Source of the DNA: Lysobacteraceae bacterium
Lineage (GTDB): Bacteria; Pseudomonadota; Gammaproteobacteria; Xanthomonadales; Ahniellaceae
Direction of reading: 5' to 3'
Length of the DNA: 49,890 nucleotides
Assembly: GCA_021299185.1 (NCBI GenBank)
Contig: JAJTHZ010000069.1
Coordinates: forward strand, 1-49,890
Shown: positions 28,739 through 43,107 of the stretch, piece by piece
Layout of the letters: every line of letters starts with the position of its first letter
Position numbering within the stretch: the stretch's first letter is position 1
Program-made: the position numbers and the translations under genes
Notes under the pieces: generated by a model
What the model was told of the DNA's origin: nothing
Database searches by the model: none
What the model saw: the letters and a program-made list of their open reading frames with translations, nothing else

Positions 28739-29839
28739 ATGGACCTCAAGGCTCTCCGCGACCAGCTCGATGCCGTCGATGCCCGCTTCATCGAACTCGC
28801 CGCGGAGCGCCAGCGCATCGTGGGCGAGATCGGCCGCTTCAAGCGCGCCCAGGGGCGCCAGGTGCGCGACTTCGCGCGCGAGCGCCAGGTACTGGAGCGG
28901 GCCGCGGCGAATGCGCGGGCCGCCGGGCTGGAACCCGCGCTCGGGCAGGAACTGCTGCGCCAGTTGATCGAGGCCTCGCTGGCCGCGCAGGAGGCCGAGC
29001 GCGTGCGCGCGGAAGGCGAGGGCAGCGGCAAGTCGGCGCTGGTCATCGGCGGCGGCGGGCGCATGGGCCAGTGGTTCGCCCGCTTCCTCGATTCGCAGGG
29101 TTACGCCGTGACCGTGGCCGATCCCGCGGGCTGTCCCGATGCGTTCGCCCATGTCGCCGACTGGCGCGTGCTGGACCTGGTGCACGAGCTGATCGTGGTC
29201 GCGGCGCCACTGCGCAGCAGCGCCGGGATCCTGCACGAACTCGCCGCGCGGCGGCCGTCGGGGGTGGTGTTCGACATCGGCTCGCTGAAGTCGCCGCTGG
29301 CCGACGGTCTGCGCGCGCTGCGCGCGGCGGGCGTGCGCGCCACGTCGGTGCACCCGATGTTCGGCCCCTCGGTGAACGTGCTGGCCGGCCGCCACGTGAT
29401 CTTCGTCGACATCGGCGACGAGGACGCCAACGCCGCGGCGCGCGCGCTGTTCGCGCAGACCATGGCGGTGCCGGTGTCGATGGGGCTCGACCAGCACGAC
29501 CGCCTGATGGGCTACGTGCTGGGCCTGTCGCATGCGCTCAACATCACGTTCTTCACCGCGCTGGCCGAATCGCACGAGATGGCCGAGACCCTGGACCGTG
29601 CGTCCAGCACCACCTTCGACCGGCAGCTCGCGATCGCGCGCGGGCTGGCCAACGAGAACCCGCACCTGTACTACGAGATCCAGCGCCTCAACGAACACGG
29701 CGGCGAGGCGCTGGCGGCGCTGGAGTCGGCGCTGTCCAAGGTGCTCGCGACGATCCGCGCCGGCGACGAGGCGGGCTTCGTGCGGCTGATGGACGCCGGT
29801 CGCGCCTACCTCGAACGCCGCGACGCGGCGCCGCGCTGA
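28739..29839 (+). CDS. tyrA: bifunctional chorismate mutase/prephenate dehydrogenase (T-protein)
   Basis: A 366-residue enzyme for tyrosine synthesis. Residues 1-90 are an AroQ-type chorismate mutase (LRDQLDAVDARFIELAAERQRIVGEIGRFK). From about 100 the prephenate dehydrogenase begins, with the NAD-binding VIGGGGRMGQWFARFL (GGGGRMG 104-110), the catalytic-region SVHPMFGPS and LSHALNITFFTALAE. The fused order and the length match the enterobacterial TyrA (373). It is first in a tight run with the transporter gene 10 bp downstream. Confidence 0.96.
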   Translation: MDLKALRDQLDAVDARFIELAAERQRIVGEIGRFKRAQGRQVRDFARERQVLERAAANARAAGLEPALGQELLRQLIEASLAAQEAERVRAEGEGSGKSALVIGGGGRMGQWFARFLDSQGYAVTVADPAGCPDAFAHVADWRVLDLVHELIVVAAPLRSSAGILHELAARRPSGVVFDIGSLKSPLADGLRALRAAGVRATSVHPMFGPSVNVLAGRHVIFVDIGDEDANAAARALFAQTMAVPVSMGLDQHDRLMGYVLGLSHALNITFFTALAESHEMAETLDRASSTTFDRQLAIARGLANENPHLYYEIQRLNEHGGEALAALESALSKVLATIRAGDEAGFVRLMDAGRAYLERRDAAPR

Positions 29840-29849
29840 GGCCCACCCC

Positions 29850-30713
29850 ATGCAGGCCGGACTGATCACCAACCTGCTGCTGCCGCTCGCGCTCGGCGTG
29901 GTGATGCTCGGCCTCGGGCTCGGCCTGACCCTGGCCGATTTCCGCCGCGTGTTCGCGATGCCGCGCGTGGTGCTGGTCGGGCTCGCCGTGCAGGCCGTGC
30001 TGCTGCCCGCGGTGGCGTTCGCGATCGCGGTCGGATTCGGGCTGGCGCCGGAACTGGCGGTCGGCCTGGTGCTGCTGGCGGCTTCGCCGGGCGGTGCCAC
30101 GGCGAACATCTACAGCCATCTCGCGCGCGGCGACGTGGCGCTCAACATCACGCTCACCGCCACCAACAGCGTGCTCTGCCTGCTGACCCTGCCGCTGATC
30201 GTGAACTTCTCGCTGGCGCACTTCATGGAGGCGGGCCAGTACGTCCCGCCGCCGGTGCGCAAGGTGGTCGAGGTGGCGGTGATCATCGTCGGGCCGGTGG
30301 CGCTGGGCATGCTGCTGCGCGCGCTCGCGCCGCGGGTGTCGGAGAAGCTCGCCGGCCCGGTGAAGGTGTTCTCGGTGGCGGTGCTGGTGCTGGTGATCGG
30401 CGCCGCGCTGGCCGCGGAATGGAACCGCCTGCCCGAGTACTTCGCCGCCGTCGGCCTGGCCTGCCTGGTGTTCAACCTCGCCAGCATGGGCGCGGGCTAC
30501 GTGGTGCCGCGGGCGCTGCGGCTCGACCGCCGGCAGGCGATCGCGATCGCAATGGAGATCGGCATCCACAACGGCACGCTGGCGATCTTCGTCGCCCTCA
30601 ACGTGCTGGGCAACGCGACCATGTCGGTGCCGGCGGCGATCTACAGCCTGATCATGTTCGTCACCGCCGCGCTTTTCGGCTGGTGGATCAACCGCCGTCC
30701 CGCCGCGGCATGA
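29850..30713 (+). CDS. bile acid:sodium symporter (BASS) family transporter
   Basis: A 287-residue inner-membrane protein with about nine helices. Family signs are the N-terminal LLPLALGVVMLGLGLGLTLADFRRVF, the GLVLLAASPGGATANIYSHLARGDVALNITLTATNS segment and the EIGIHNGTLAIFVAL motif near the crossover of the second half. BASS proteins carry bile acids, pantothenate, pyruvate or other organic anions with sodium, so the substrate here is open. It sits between tyrA and hslR, whose start overlaps its stop (ATGA). Confidence 0.92.
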   Translation: MQAGLITNLLLPLALGVVMLGLGLGLTLADFRRVFAMPRVVLVGLAVQAVLLPAVAFAIAVGFGLAPELAVGLVLLAASPGGATANIYSHLARGDVALNITLTATNSVLCLLTLPLIVNFSLAHFMEAGQYVPPPVRKVVEVAVIIVGPVALGMLLRALAPRVSEKLAGPVKVFSVAVLVLVIGAALAAEWNRLPEYFAAVGLACLVFNLASMGAGYVVPRALRLDRRQAIAIAMEIGIHNGTLAIFVALNVLGNATMSVPAAIYSLIMFVTAALFGWWINRRPAAA

Positions 30714-31108
30714 ACGCGCGGCCACAAACCGCCGGCGTGCGGATCGACGTCTGGCTGTGGGCGGCGCGGCTGTTCAAGACGCGCTCGCTGGCCAAGGCAT
30801 CCATCGAGGCCGGGCGGGTGGCGATCGACGGCGTGGCCTGCAAGCCCTCGCGCCAGGTGCGCGTCGGCGACCGCCTAGTGGTGTCGCGTGGCGGCGAGCG
30901 CATCGAGTTCGACGTGCGCGCGCTGTCCGACCAGCGTGGCCCCGCGCCGGTCGCCCAGGGGCTGTATGAGGAAACCGCTGCCAGCCGCGCCGCGCGCGAG
31001 GCGGCGCGGGAGCAGCGCCGCCTGCACGGCGCCGGCTACCAGGCGCCGCCCGCGCGGCCCGACAAGCGCGCGCGACGCGAGATCCTGCGCCTGATCGACG
31101 AGGCCTGA
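30710..31108 (+). CDS. hslR: heat shock protein 15 (S4 RNA-binding, HslR)
   Basis: A 132-residue S4-domain protein. It begins with RIDVWLWAARLFKTRSLAKASIEAGRVAIDGVACKPSRQVRVGDRLVVSRGG (about residues 11-62), followed by a basic tail rich in Arg/Ala (RREILRLIDEA). Hsp15 binds stalled 50S subunits carrying nascent chains after heat shock. The length matches E. coli Hsp15 (133). It is translationally coupled to the transporter gene before it (ATGA), and two bases separate it from the next gene. Confidence 0.93.
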   Translation: MNARPQTAGVRIDVWLWAARLFKTRSLAKASIEAGRVAIDGVACKPSRQVRVGDRLVVSRGGERIEFDVRALSDQRGPAPVAQGLYEETAASRAAREAAREQRRLHGAGYQAPPARPDKRARREILRLIDEA

Positions 31109-31110
31109 GC

Positions 31111-33321
31111 GTGTCGGCCGCGGAAGCCCAACGCCAGTTCGAACTGGGGCTGGCCCTGCATCGCCAGGGCCAGGCCGGACTGGCGGAGAGCCACTACCTG
31201 CGCGCAGTGAAGCTCGATCCCGCGCTCGCGGACGCCTGGCACCTGCTCGGGGTAGTGGCCTTCCAGGCCGGGCAGTTGCCCAAGGCGGCCAAGCACTTCC
31301 GGCAGGCGGTGGCGGTGCGGCCCGGTTTCGCGCAGGCCTGGAACAACCTCGCGCTGGCGCTGAAGGCGATGGACGAACCCGAAGCTGCGCGCGAGGCCTT
31401 CGCGCGCGCCTTGTCGGTGCGACCCGAGTACGTCGAGGCGGCCTACAACCTCGGCATCCTGCAGCAGCAGGCGGGCGATGCGGCGGCTGCGGAAGCGAGC
31501 TGGCGACAGGCGCTGCAGTGGCAGCCCGCGCATGCGCTGAGCCTGACCAATCTCGGCAACCTCCTGCGCATGCAGGGTCGTTTCGACGAAGCGGCGCCGC
31601 TGCTGCAGCGCGCCGAGGATGAGGCGCCGAGCGGCGACAGCGCGCTCAACCTGGGCCTGCTGGCGCTCGACCGCGGCGATCCGGTCCAGGCGCGCGCGCT
31701 GGCCGCCGAAGCAGCGCGGCGCGATCCGTCGCTGGTCGACGCGCTCGAACTCGAGGGCGTGGCGGCGCGACTCGCGGAGGACGTGGACGGTGCGCTGGTC
31801 GCGCTTGAGGCGACGGTCGCGCGCGAACCCCGGCGTGGCGGCGCCTGGTTCGAACTGGGTCTCGCGCGCGGCGCCGCCGGGGACTGGCCCGGTTCGCGCG
31901 CCGCGCTGTCGAAGGCGCGCAGCCTCGACGGCAAGTCCGCCAAGCTGGCGTGGCATGCCGCGCTGGCGCTGCCGGCGCTGCCGTCCGACGAGGCCGAGGT
32001 CGAGGCCGCGCTGCGTGCCTTCGGCGAGGGCGTCGACCGCCTGCGCGCGCGGATCGCGAAGGCGCCGCCGGCGGAACTCGCCGAGCACTTCGAGGCGGCG
32101 GCCAGCGTCGCGCCGTTCCACCTCGCCTACCTGCCGCGCGATCCGCTGCCCGTGCTCGCGCCGTTCGGCGACCTGCTGGCGGCGCTGGTGGCGCGCGCCG
32201 TGCCGGCGCTGGCGGAGCCACCGTTGCCACGCGCCGCCATCGACGGGCGGCTCCGGGTCGCCTTCGTGTCCGCGTACTGGACCCGCCACACGGTGTCGCG
32301 CTACTTCGCCGGCTTCGCGACCGCGCTCGACCGCGCGCGCTTCGCGGTGACGGTCTGGCACACCGGCGCGAGCACCGACGCCGACAGCGCGGCCACGGCC
32401 GCGGCGGTCGAACGCTTCGAGCACGCGCGCGAGGGCGTGGTCGCGCTTGCGGACCGCATCCGCGGATCGTCGCCCGACGTGGTCGTGTTCCCGGATGTCG
32501 GCATGGATCCGCGGCAGCAGGTGCTGGCCGCCTGCCGGCTGGCGCCGCGGCAGGTCGTGCTCTACGGACATCCACTGACCACCGGCCTGCCCACGGTGGA
32601 CGTGTTCGCCGGTGCGGCGGCGCTGGAGCCGGCCGGGGCCGACGCCCACTACCGCGAGCGCCTCGTGCGCCTGCCCGGCCTCGGCGCGATGCCGCGCCGT
32701 TGGGACGCGCAGCCCGAGCCCGCGCCGTTCCGGGCGCGTGCCGCGGGACGCCCTGCGGTGCTGTGCCCGCAGAACCTGTCCAAGATCACGCCGTCCTTCG
32801 ACCGCGTGCTCGCGCGCATCCTCGCCGGCAGCGACGCCCGCCTGTTCCTGTTCGACCGCGAAGGGCCGCTGAGCCGCCGCTACCTCGCGCGGCTGTCGCG
32901 CGCGGCGGCCGCCGAGGGCGTCGCGCTCGACGGTCGGGTCCAACTGCTGGGCGCCTGTCCGTATCCCGAGTTCCTCGGCGCCCTGCAGGCCGCCGACCTC
33001 GTGCTCGACACGCCGTGGTTCTCCGGCGGCGGCACCAGCCTCGATGCCTTCGCACTGGGCGTGCCGGTGCTCACGACGCGCAGCACGGCGGCGCGCGGTC
33101 GGCAGACCGCCGGAATGCTCGACCTGATGGGAATCGACGGGCTGGTCGCCGCGGACGACGATGCCTTCGTCGCCACCGCGCTGGCGCTGCTGCGGGACCG
33201 CGCGCGCCATCGCGACCTCGGCGCGTTGATCGCGCCCCGCGCCGGCGTGCTGTTCGACGGCGCTGCGGCGCTGGCTGCCTTCTCCGACCTGCTCGCCGGC
33301 ACCGTGGCGCCGCGCGGCTGA
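31111..33321 (+). CDS. TPR repeat protein with GT41 (O-GlcNAc transferase-like) catalytic region
   Basis: A 736-residue soluble protein. Residues 1 to about 275 are TPR repeats (AWHLLGVVAFQAGQLPKAAKHFRQAVAVRPGFAQAWNNLALALKAMDEPEAAREAFARAL and others). From about 378 it follows the GT41/SPINDLY pattern: LRVAFVSAYWTRHTVSRYFAGF, VVLYGHPLTTG, CPQNLSKITPSFDRVLARIL and DTPWFSGGGTSLDAFALGVPVLT. In human O-GlcNAc transferase the last motif reads GHTTG; here it is GGGTS, so a sugar-nucleotide-contacting His is missing (from memory). Bacterial relatives glycosylate cytoplasmic proteins or adhesins, and the target here is unknown. The start is GTG, two bases after hslR. Confidence 0.85.
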   Translation: MSAAEAQRQFELGLALHRQGQAGLAESHYLRAVKLDPALADAWHLLGVVAFQAGQLPKAAKHFRQAVAVRPGFAQAWNNLALALKAMDEPEAAREAFARALSVRPEYVEAAYNLGILQQQAGDAAAAEASWRQALQWQPAHALSLTNLGNLLRMQGRFDEAAPLLQRAEDEAPSGDSALNLGLLALDRGDPVQARALAAEAARRDPSLVDALELEGVAARLAEDVDGALVALEATVAREPRRGGAWFELGLARGAAGDWPGSRAALSKARSLDGKSAKLAWHAALALPALPSDEAEVEAALRAFGEGVDRLRARIAKAPPAELAEHFEAAASVAPFHLAYLPRDPLPVLAPFGDLLAALVARAVPALAEPPLPRAAIDGRLRVAFVSAYWTRHTVSRYFAGFATALDRARFAVTVWHTGASTDADSAATAAAVERFEHAREGVVALADRIRGSSPDVVVFPDVGMDPRQQVLAACRLAPRQVVLYGHPLTTGLPTVDVFAGAAALEPAGADAHYRERLVRLPGLGAMPRRWDAQPEPAPFRARAAGRPAVLCPQNLSKITPSFDRVLARILAGSDARLFLFDREGPLSRRYLARLSRAAAAEGVALDGRVQLLGACPYPEFLGALQAADLVLDTPWFSGGGTSLDAFALGVPVLTTRSTAARGRQTAGMLDLMGIDGLVAADDDAFVATALALLRDRARHRDLGALIAPRAGVLFDGAAALAAFSDLLAGTVAPRG

Positions 33322-33336
33322 GCGTTCGCGGTCGCG

Positions 33337-35916
<2,580 letters not shown>

Positions 35917-35918
35917 TC

Positions 35919-36186
35919 AGGGAACCTCTGGACAAGTATCCGCGTCCGCGCCGGAGGTTGTGCGGCCAGCCAGCAAGGCGCGCGTCGCAGGGCGTGGTGG
36001 TTCCACGCGCAAGACGCGCAATGCCGCTGGATGGCCGCACAATCCCGGCCCGCAGGGTTGCCTCTGTGCGCGCCCGCACCCGCGTTGGCCGCCTTGGCCG
36101 TGGAACCACCACGCCCTGCAGCGCCCGCCTTGGTGCGGACGCGCACAGAGGCAACGCGGATGCGGATGCTTGTTCAGAGGTTCCCT
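35919..36186. repeat. 268-bp element of nested inverted repeats (MITE/REP-like) between mutS and pncC
   Basis: The ends AGGGAACCTCTG (35919-35930) and CAGAGGTTCCCT (36175-36186) are exact reverse complements, and similarity continues inward for about 80 bases per side. The inner matches include GCAGGGCGTGGTGGTTCCACG near 35987-36007 against its complement near 36099-36120. A third exact pair, TTGCCTCTGTGCGCG (36058-36072) and CGCGCACAGAGGCAA (36140-36154), is nested inside. No transposase or credible gene is present. It begins three bases upstream of the mutS start codon and ends 55 bp before pncC. A clear target duplication is not visible. Confidence 0.8.
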
Positions 36187-36241
36187 AGACGGCGCGCGCT
36201 GTGTGGGCTAAAAGCGGAACTTTACCGGAGCGGCGACCGCC

Positions 36242-36751
36242 ATGCCCGATGCCCCAATGCCCGACGACGCCCGCCTGCACGACCTCGCCGCCGACGTCGG
36301 CGCGCGGCTGCAGGGCGCCGGGCAGATGCTGGTTACCGCCGAGTCCTGCACCGGTGGCTGGATCGCCAAGACCATCACCGACATCCCGGGCTGCTCCGCG
36401 TGGTTCGAGACCGGGATGGTGGCGTATTCCTACGAAGCGAAGCAGGCGCTGCTCGGCGTGCGGCCGGAGACCCTGCTCAAGCACGGCGCGGTCAGCGAGG
36501 AATGCGTGCTGGAGATGGTCTCCGGCGCGCTGATCCACGCCGGGGCCGGCGTGGCGGTGGCGGTGACCGGCATCGCGGGTCCCGGCGGCGGCACCGCCGA
36601 CAAGCCGGTCGGCACCGTGTGGATCGCGTGGAAGCGGCGCGGTGGCTACCCGCTGATGCGGCGTTTCCAGTTCGACGGCGACCGCGAGGCGGTGCGTCGG
36701 CACACGGTGGCCGCCGCGCTCGAGGGACTTCAGAAAATTCTTACGCCCTGA
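36242..36751 (+). CDS. pncC: nicotinamide-nucleotide amidohydrolase PncC (CinA C-terminal family)
   Basis: A 169-residue stand-alone CinA-C domain enzyme that deamidates NMN to NaMN, recycling pyridine nucleotides. Diagnostic motifs are [38 protein letters not shown] and [24 protein letters not shown]. The N-terminal molybdopterin-like domain of full CinA is absent, as in E. coli PncC (YgaD). Its place just upstream of recA is conserved in gammaproteobacteria. MPDAPM was taken as start; Met6 is an alternative. Confidence 0.95.
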   Translation: MPDAPMPDDARLHDLAADVGARLQGAGQMLVTAESCTGGWIAKTITDIPGCSAWFETGMVAYSYEAKQALLGVRPETLLKHGAVSEECVLEMVSGALIHAGAGVAVAVTGIAGPGGGTADKPVGTVWIAWKRRGGYPLMRRFQFDGDREAVRRHTVAAALEGLQKILTP

Positions 36752-36788
36752 CGCTGCGTTCGCCGCTGCCGGGGCAACCTGCCTGTGG

Positions 36789-36794
36789 GATAAT
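36789..36794 (+). promoter_or_regulatory. candidate -10 of recA promoter
   Basis: GATAAT (five of six to TATAAT) lies 75 bp before recA. The -35 region around CTGCCG is weak. Neither the CTGT-N8-ACAG nor the TTAG-N6-TACTA LexA operator could be found in the 117-bp gap. Confidence 0.4.
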
Positions 36795-36868
36795 TCCGCC
36801 CGAATCGCAGGCGCTGAGACGCCTTCCCGCGACAAAGCGACCCGCACCCCATTCCCCGAGGATTCCCG

Positions 36869-37900
<1,032 letters not shown>

Positions 37901-37905
37901 GCCGG

Positions 37906-38379
37906 ATGCGCCGGAAGGACCCCGGCGCGACCCCGCCCGGCGCCTGCGAAACGGCGCTGGGACTGCTCTCGCGGCGCGAGCACTCGCGCCGCGACCTCGG
38001 GCGCAAGCTGGCCCGGCGCGGCGTGGCCGCCGAGGACGCGCAGGCAGCCATCGACCGCCTCGCCGGGGACGCCTACCAGTCCGACCGCCGCTTCGCCGAA
38101 TCCCTGGTCCGCCAGCGCGTGGGGCAGGGCTACGGCCCGCGCCACGTCCAGGCCGAACTCGGCACGCACGGCATCCCCTCCGACACGATCCGCGAACTGC
38201 TCGACGAGCCCGACTGGGACGCCGTCGCGCGCGACCTGGTCGCGCGTCGCCTGCGCGATCCGGGCGACCCCGACGCCCGCCGCCGCGCGGCGGGCCTGCT
38301 GCAGCGCCGCGGCTTCGGCGGCGACACCATCCGCCGCGTTCTGGGCCGACGGCCCGACGGCGGCGAAACCGGCGACTGA
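37906..38379 (+). CDS. recX: regulatory protein RecX
   Basis: A 157-residue modulator that blocks RecA filament extension and ATPase. It has three-helix repeat modules: [69 protein letters not shown] and the C-terminal [23 protein letters not shown]. The length is typical. Translation almost certainly depends on recA read-through, since only five bases separate them. Confidence 0.96.
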   Translation: MRRKDPGATPPGACETALGLLSRREHSRRDLGRKLARRGVAAEDAQAAIDRLAGDAYQSDRRFAESLVRQRVGQGYGPRHVQAELGTHGIPSDTIRELLDEPDWDAVARDLVARRLRDPGDPDARRRAAGLLQRRGFGGDTIRRVLGRRPDGGETGD

Positions 38380-41130
<2,751 letters not shown>

Positions 41131-41450
41131 CGCCGTCGCGGCGCATTCGTTCACGAGCCGGCGCGCGAGGCGCGCCGGTCCCCGCACAGCAGGTTGGTGC
41201 GGGGCCATGGGGGCTTCCGCCGGGCGCACGGGCGAGGGACGGCTTCCGGGCCCTTTGTGAAATTGCTGTCTTGGCCAAAAGTACGTACCAATTTCATTGC
41301 GCCGGACGCCGGGGCGGGACTACCATGCGGGCAAGGTCTCCAGCGCTCGCTAGGGATGTCCGGGGCGCGTGGCAGGAGCGCGCCCAGGATCGCACGACAG
41401 TGCACCCGGCGACGGCCGAGGGACCGGCCAAAGCAGAGGACTAGAAAAAC
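41131..41450. other. 320-bp intergenic region between alaS and csrA
   Basis: No convincing gene is seen. The middle has a locally AT-richer segment with the inverted repeat GAAATTG (41259-41265) and CAATTTC (41289-41295), enclosing TTGGCCAAAA and the palindrome GTACGTAC (41281-41288). About 26 bases later ACTACCATGCG contains TACCAT, the -10 hexamer seen at other promoters here, with TTGCGC 18 bases upstream. The end holds AGAGGACTAG before the csrA ATG, where the GGA could be a CsrA self-binding site. Confidence 0.6.
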
Positions 41451-41654
41451 ATGCTGATTCTGACCCGACGGGTGGGCGAGACCTTGATGATCGGTGACAA
41501 CGTCACCGTCACGGTCTTGGGTGTGAAGGGCAACCAGGTGCGCATCGGCATCAACGCGCCCAAGGACCTCGCGGTGCATCGCGAGGAGATCTACCAGCGC
41601 ATCAAGCGCGAGCAGGAAGGCGGCTTGCCGCCGCACGACAAGAGCGGGACCTGA
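41451..41654 (+). CDS. csrA: carbon storage regulator CsrA (RsmA)
   Basis: A 67-residue dimeric RNA-binding protein that represses or stabilises mRNAs at GGA motifs. [51 protein letters not shown] is nearly canonical; Arg44 and Leu4, the RNA-binding residues, are kept. The position between alaS and tRNA-Ser is conserved. A GGA just upstream of its start suggests autoregulation. Confidence 0.98.
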   Translation: MLILTRRVGETLMIGDNVTVTVLGVKGNQVRIGINAPKDLAVHREEIYQRIKREQEGGLPPHDKSGT

Positions 41655-41663
41655 GCGGCGCCG

Positions 41664-41693
41664 TTTACCGCGGTAGCGGCCGCGCGTTATCCT
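41664..41693 (+). promoter_or_regulatory. candidate promoter of tRNA-Ser/tRNA-Arg
   Basis: TTTACC (41664-41669), 18 bases, TATCCT (41688-41693), followed by a GC-rich discriminator (TGTCGGGG), as in stringently controlled stable-RNA promoters. It starts right after csrA and 95 bp before tRNA-Ser. Confidence 0.4.
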
Positions 41694-41787
41694 TGTCGGG
41701 GTCGGGGTTCCCTGCCGCGTGGCAGTGGAACCGCGATCCGCACGGTGCATGGCCTGGTGCAGGCGCGGCGCCGGCGGGACAAGACCC

Positions 41788-41880
41788 GGAGAGATGCCCG
41801 AGAGGCCGAAGGGGCTCCCCTGCTAAGGGAGTATAGGGTCAAAAGCTCTATCGAGGGTTCGAATCCCTCTCTCTCCGCCA
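41788..41880 (+). tRNA. tRNA-Ser (GCT)
   Basis: The acceptor GGAGAGA pairs with TCTCTCC, with G discriminator and encoded CCA. The anticodon loop within CTCCCCT-GCT-AAGGGAG gives GCT. The long variable arm and the 93-nt length are those of a class II tRNA. It follows csrA as in many gammaproteobacteria. Confidence 0.97.
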
Positions 41881-41986
41881 ACCGTGTCGAGTCGTTCCGA
41901 CCGGTCGGCGCGTCGATCGTTTGGGCACGGAGTGATCGCAGCCCCGTTGACGCAAGCGGCAGCACGCCGCATACTTTCGCCTCTTC

Positions 41987-42063
41987 GCGCCCGTAGCTCA
42001 GTTGGATAGAGTACCAGGCTACGAACTTGGTGGTCGGGAGTTCGAATCTCTCCGGGCGCGCCA
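41987..42063 (+). tRNA. tRNA-Arg (ACG)
   Basis: Acceptor GCGCCCG/CGGGCGC, D loop AGCTCAGTTGGATAGAG, anticodon ACG in CCAGGCT-ACG-AACTTGG, T loop GTTCGAATC, encoded CCA. The A34 would be edited to inosine by TadA to read CGU, CGC and CGA. Confidence 0.97.
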
Positions 42064-42073
42064 GATCCGGCGG

Positions 42074-42101
42074 AAAGGGTGCTTCGGCGCCCTTTTCGTT
42101 T
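42074..42101 (+). terminator. UUCG-loop terminator after tRNA-Arg (ACG)
   Basis: AAAGGGTGC (42074-42082) pairs with GCGCCCTTT (42087-42095) around TTCG, followed by TCGTTTT. It lies ten bases after tRNA-Arg and would end the Ser-Arg transcript inside the tRNA cluster. Confidence 0.75.
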
Positions 42102-42138
42102 TGCGGCACGGCGGGAGCGCTGACGGCGCGCACCGCGA

Positions 42139-42167
42139 TTGACGCTCCGCGGCGTGGTTCGTACCAT
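42139..42167 (+). promoter_or_regulatory. promoter of the tRNA-Pro to tRNA-Lys group
   Basis: TTGACG (42139-42144), exactly 17 bases, TACCAT (42162-42167), followed by the GC-rich GCCCGCGCGCG. It lies 47 bp before tRNA-Pro and after a terminator, so it probably drives Pro, Arg, His and Lys. Confidence 0.65.
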
Positions 42168-42214
42168 GCCCGCGCGCGACGGCCAGCGGGACGGTCGTCG
42201 CCGAGTGCAGATCG

Positions 42215-42291
<77 letters not shown>

Positions 42292-42407
42292 ATCCACCGG
42301 GGTCCTGCTGCTTGCAGCGCGGGGCCGGGCGGGGCGGTCGCAAGTCCGATCCGGCGACGGCGCCGGGCCGCGTCGGTCGGTGCCGTCACTGGAGCCCGTC
42401 GTCCGAA

Positions 42408-42484
42408 GCGCCCGTAGCTCAACCGGATAGAGCATCGGCCTTCTAAGCCGACGGTTGCAGGTTCGAGTCCTGTCGGGCGCGCCA
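42408..42484 (+). tRNA. tRNA-Arg (TCT)
   Basis: Acceptor GCGCCCG/CGGGCGC, anticodon stem TCGGC/GCCGA with loop CTTCTAA giving TCT, T loop GTTCGAGTC, encoded CCA. It reads the AGA/AGG codons, which look rare in these genes. The acceptor stem is identical to that of the ACG isoacceptor. Confidence 0.97.
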
Positions 42485-42518
42485 ACGGCAGGACGCCGGG
42501 CAGGTACCCAAGGTTTCT

Positions 42519-42596
42519 GGTGGGCGTAGCTCAGCTGGTTAGAGTACCGGATTGTGATTCCGGTTGTCGGGGGTTCGAATCCCCTCGCTCACCCCA
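42519..42596 (+). tRNA. tRNA-His (GTG)
   Basis: Acceptor GTGGGCG/CGCTCAC with the extra G-1 (42519) opposite the C discriminator, the histidine identity element. Anticodon stem CCGGA/TCCGG with loop TTGTGAT gives GTG; encoded CCA. Confidence 0.96.
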
Positions 42597-42613
42597 AATT
42601 CGAAGCGTTCCGT

Positions 42614-42689
42614 GGGCCGTTAGCTCAATTGGTAGAGCAGCGGACTCTTAATCCGTAGGTTTCAGGTTCAAGTCCTGAACGGCCCACCA
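42614..42689 (+). tRNA. tRNA-Lys (CTT)
   Basis: Acceptor GGGCCGT/ACGGCCC, D loop TAGCTCAATTGGTAGAGC, anticodon loop CTCTTAA giving CTT, T loop GTTCAAGTC, encoded CCA. CTT reads AAG, the dominant lysine codon in this GC-rich sequence. Confidence 0.96.
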
Positions 42690-42751
42690 ATTCAGCCCCT
42701 GAAGTTGCCATCCAGCGCGTCCGTGCTGGGCACCTCGGTAGCAGTCACTCA

Positions 42752-42787
42752 CGACGACGGCGCCTCAATGGCGCCGTCGTCGTTTCC
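42752..42787 (+). terminator. terminator after tRNA-Lys
   Basis: CGACGACGGCGCC (42752-42764) pairs perfectly with GGCGCCGTCGTCG (42770-42782) around TCAAT, followed by TTT. A 19-nt stretch at its 3' side is identical to the rplS terminator. The following 120 bp to the tRNA-Leu promoter hold nothing else recognisable. Confidence 0.75.
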
Positions 42788-42909
42788 GCCCGAAGCGAAC
42801 CCTCAGCCCCTCGGACCCGCCGTCCCCCACCGGCCTCAGTCTCCGAACCACTAGGCCGCCATTGTCGATCGCCAGCCAGGCGCACGATGCCCGGCCACCC
42901 CACCACGAC

Positions 42910-42938
42910 GCGACACCACCGCCCACCTCCGGTATGAT
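42910..42938 (+). promoter_or_regulatory. promoter of tRNA-Leu
   Basis: GCGACA (42910-42915), exactly 17 bases, TATGAT (42933-42938), the best -10 in the tRNA region. It lies 21 bp before tRNA-Leu, and transcription may continue into tig. Confidence 0.65.
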
Positions 42939-42959
42939 CCCCGCCCCCGATTCCACGTG

Positions 42960-43044
42960 GCGAAAGTGGCGGAACTGGTAGACGCGCTGGATTTAGGTTC
43001 CAGTGGGGTGACCCGTGAGAGTTCGAGTCTCTCCTTTCGCACCA
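42960..43044 (+). tRNA. tRNA-Leu (TAG)
   Basis: Acceptor GCGAAAG/CTTTCGC, A discriminator, encoded CCA. Anticodon stem CTGGA/TCCAG with loop TTTAGGT gives TAG. The variable arm GTGGGGTGACCCGT makes it an 85-nt class II tRNA. It lies 63 bp before tig with no terminator between. Confidence 0.97.
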
Positions 43045-43107
43045 ACCAGATGCACGCCGCGCCGCGCCGCCCCCGGGCGACGCGGGCCCTGTCCTTGAGG
43101 AGCACCC

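Noticed and set aside
35919-36186. Insertion sequence or CRISPR explanation for the repeats near mutS
   Set aside because: No transposase is present, and the repeats are inverted and nested rather than direct and regularly spaced.
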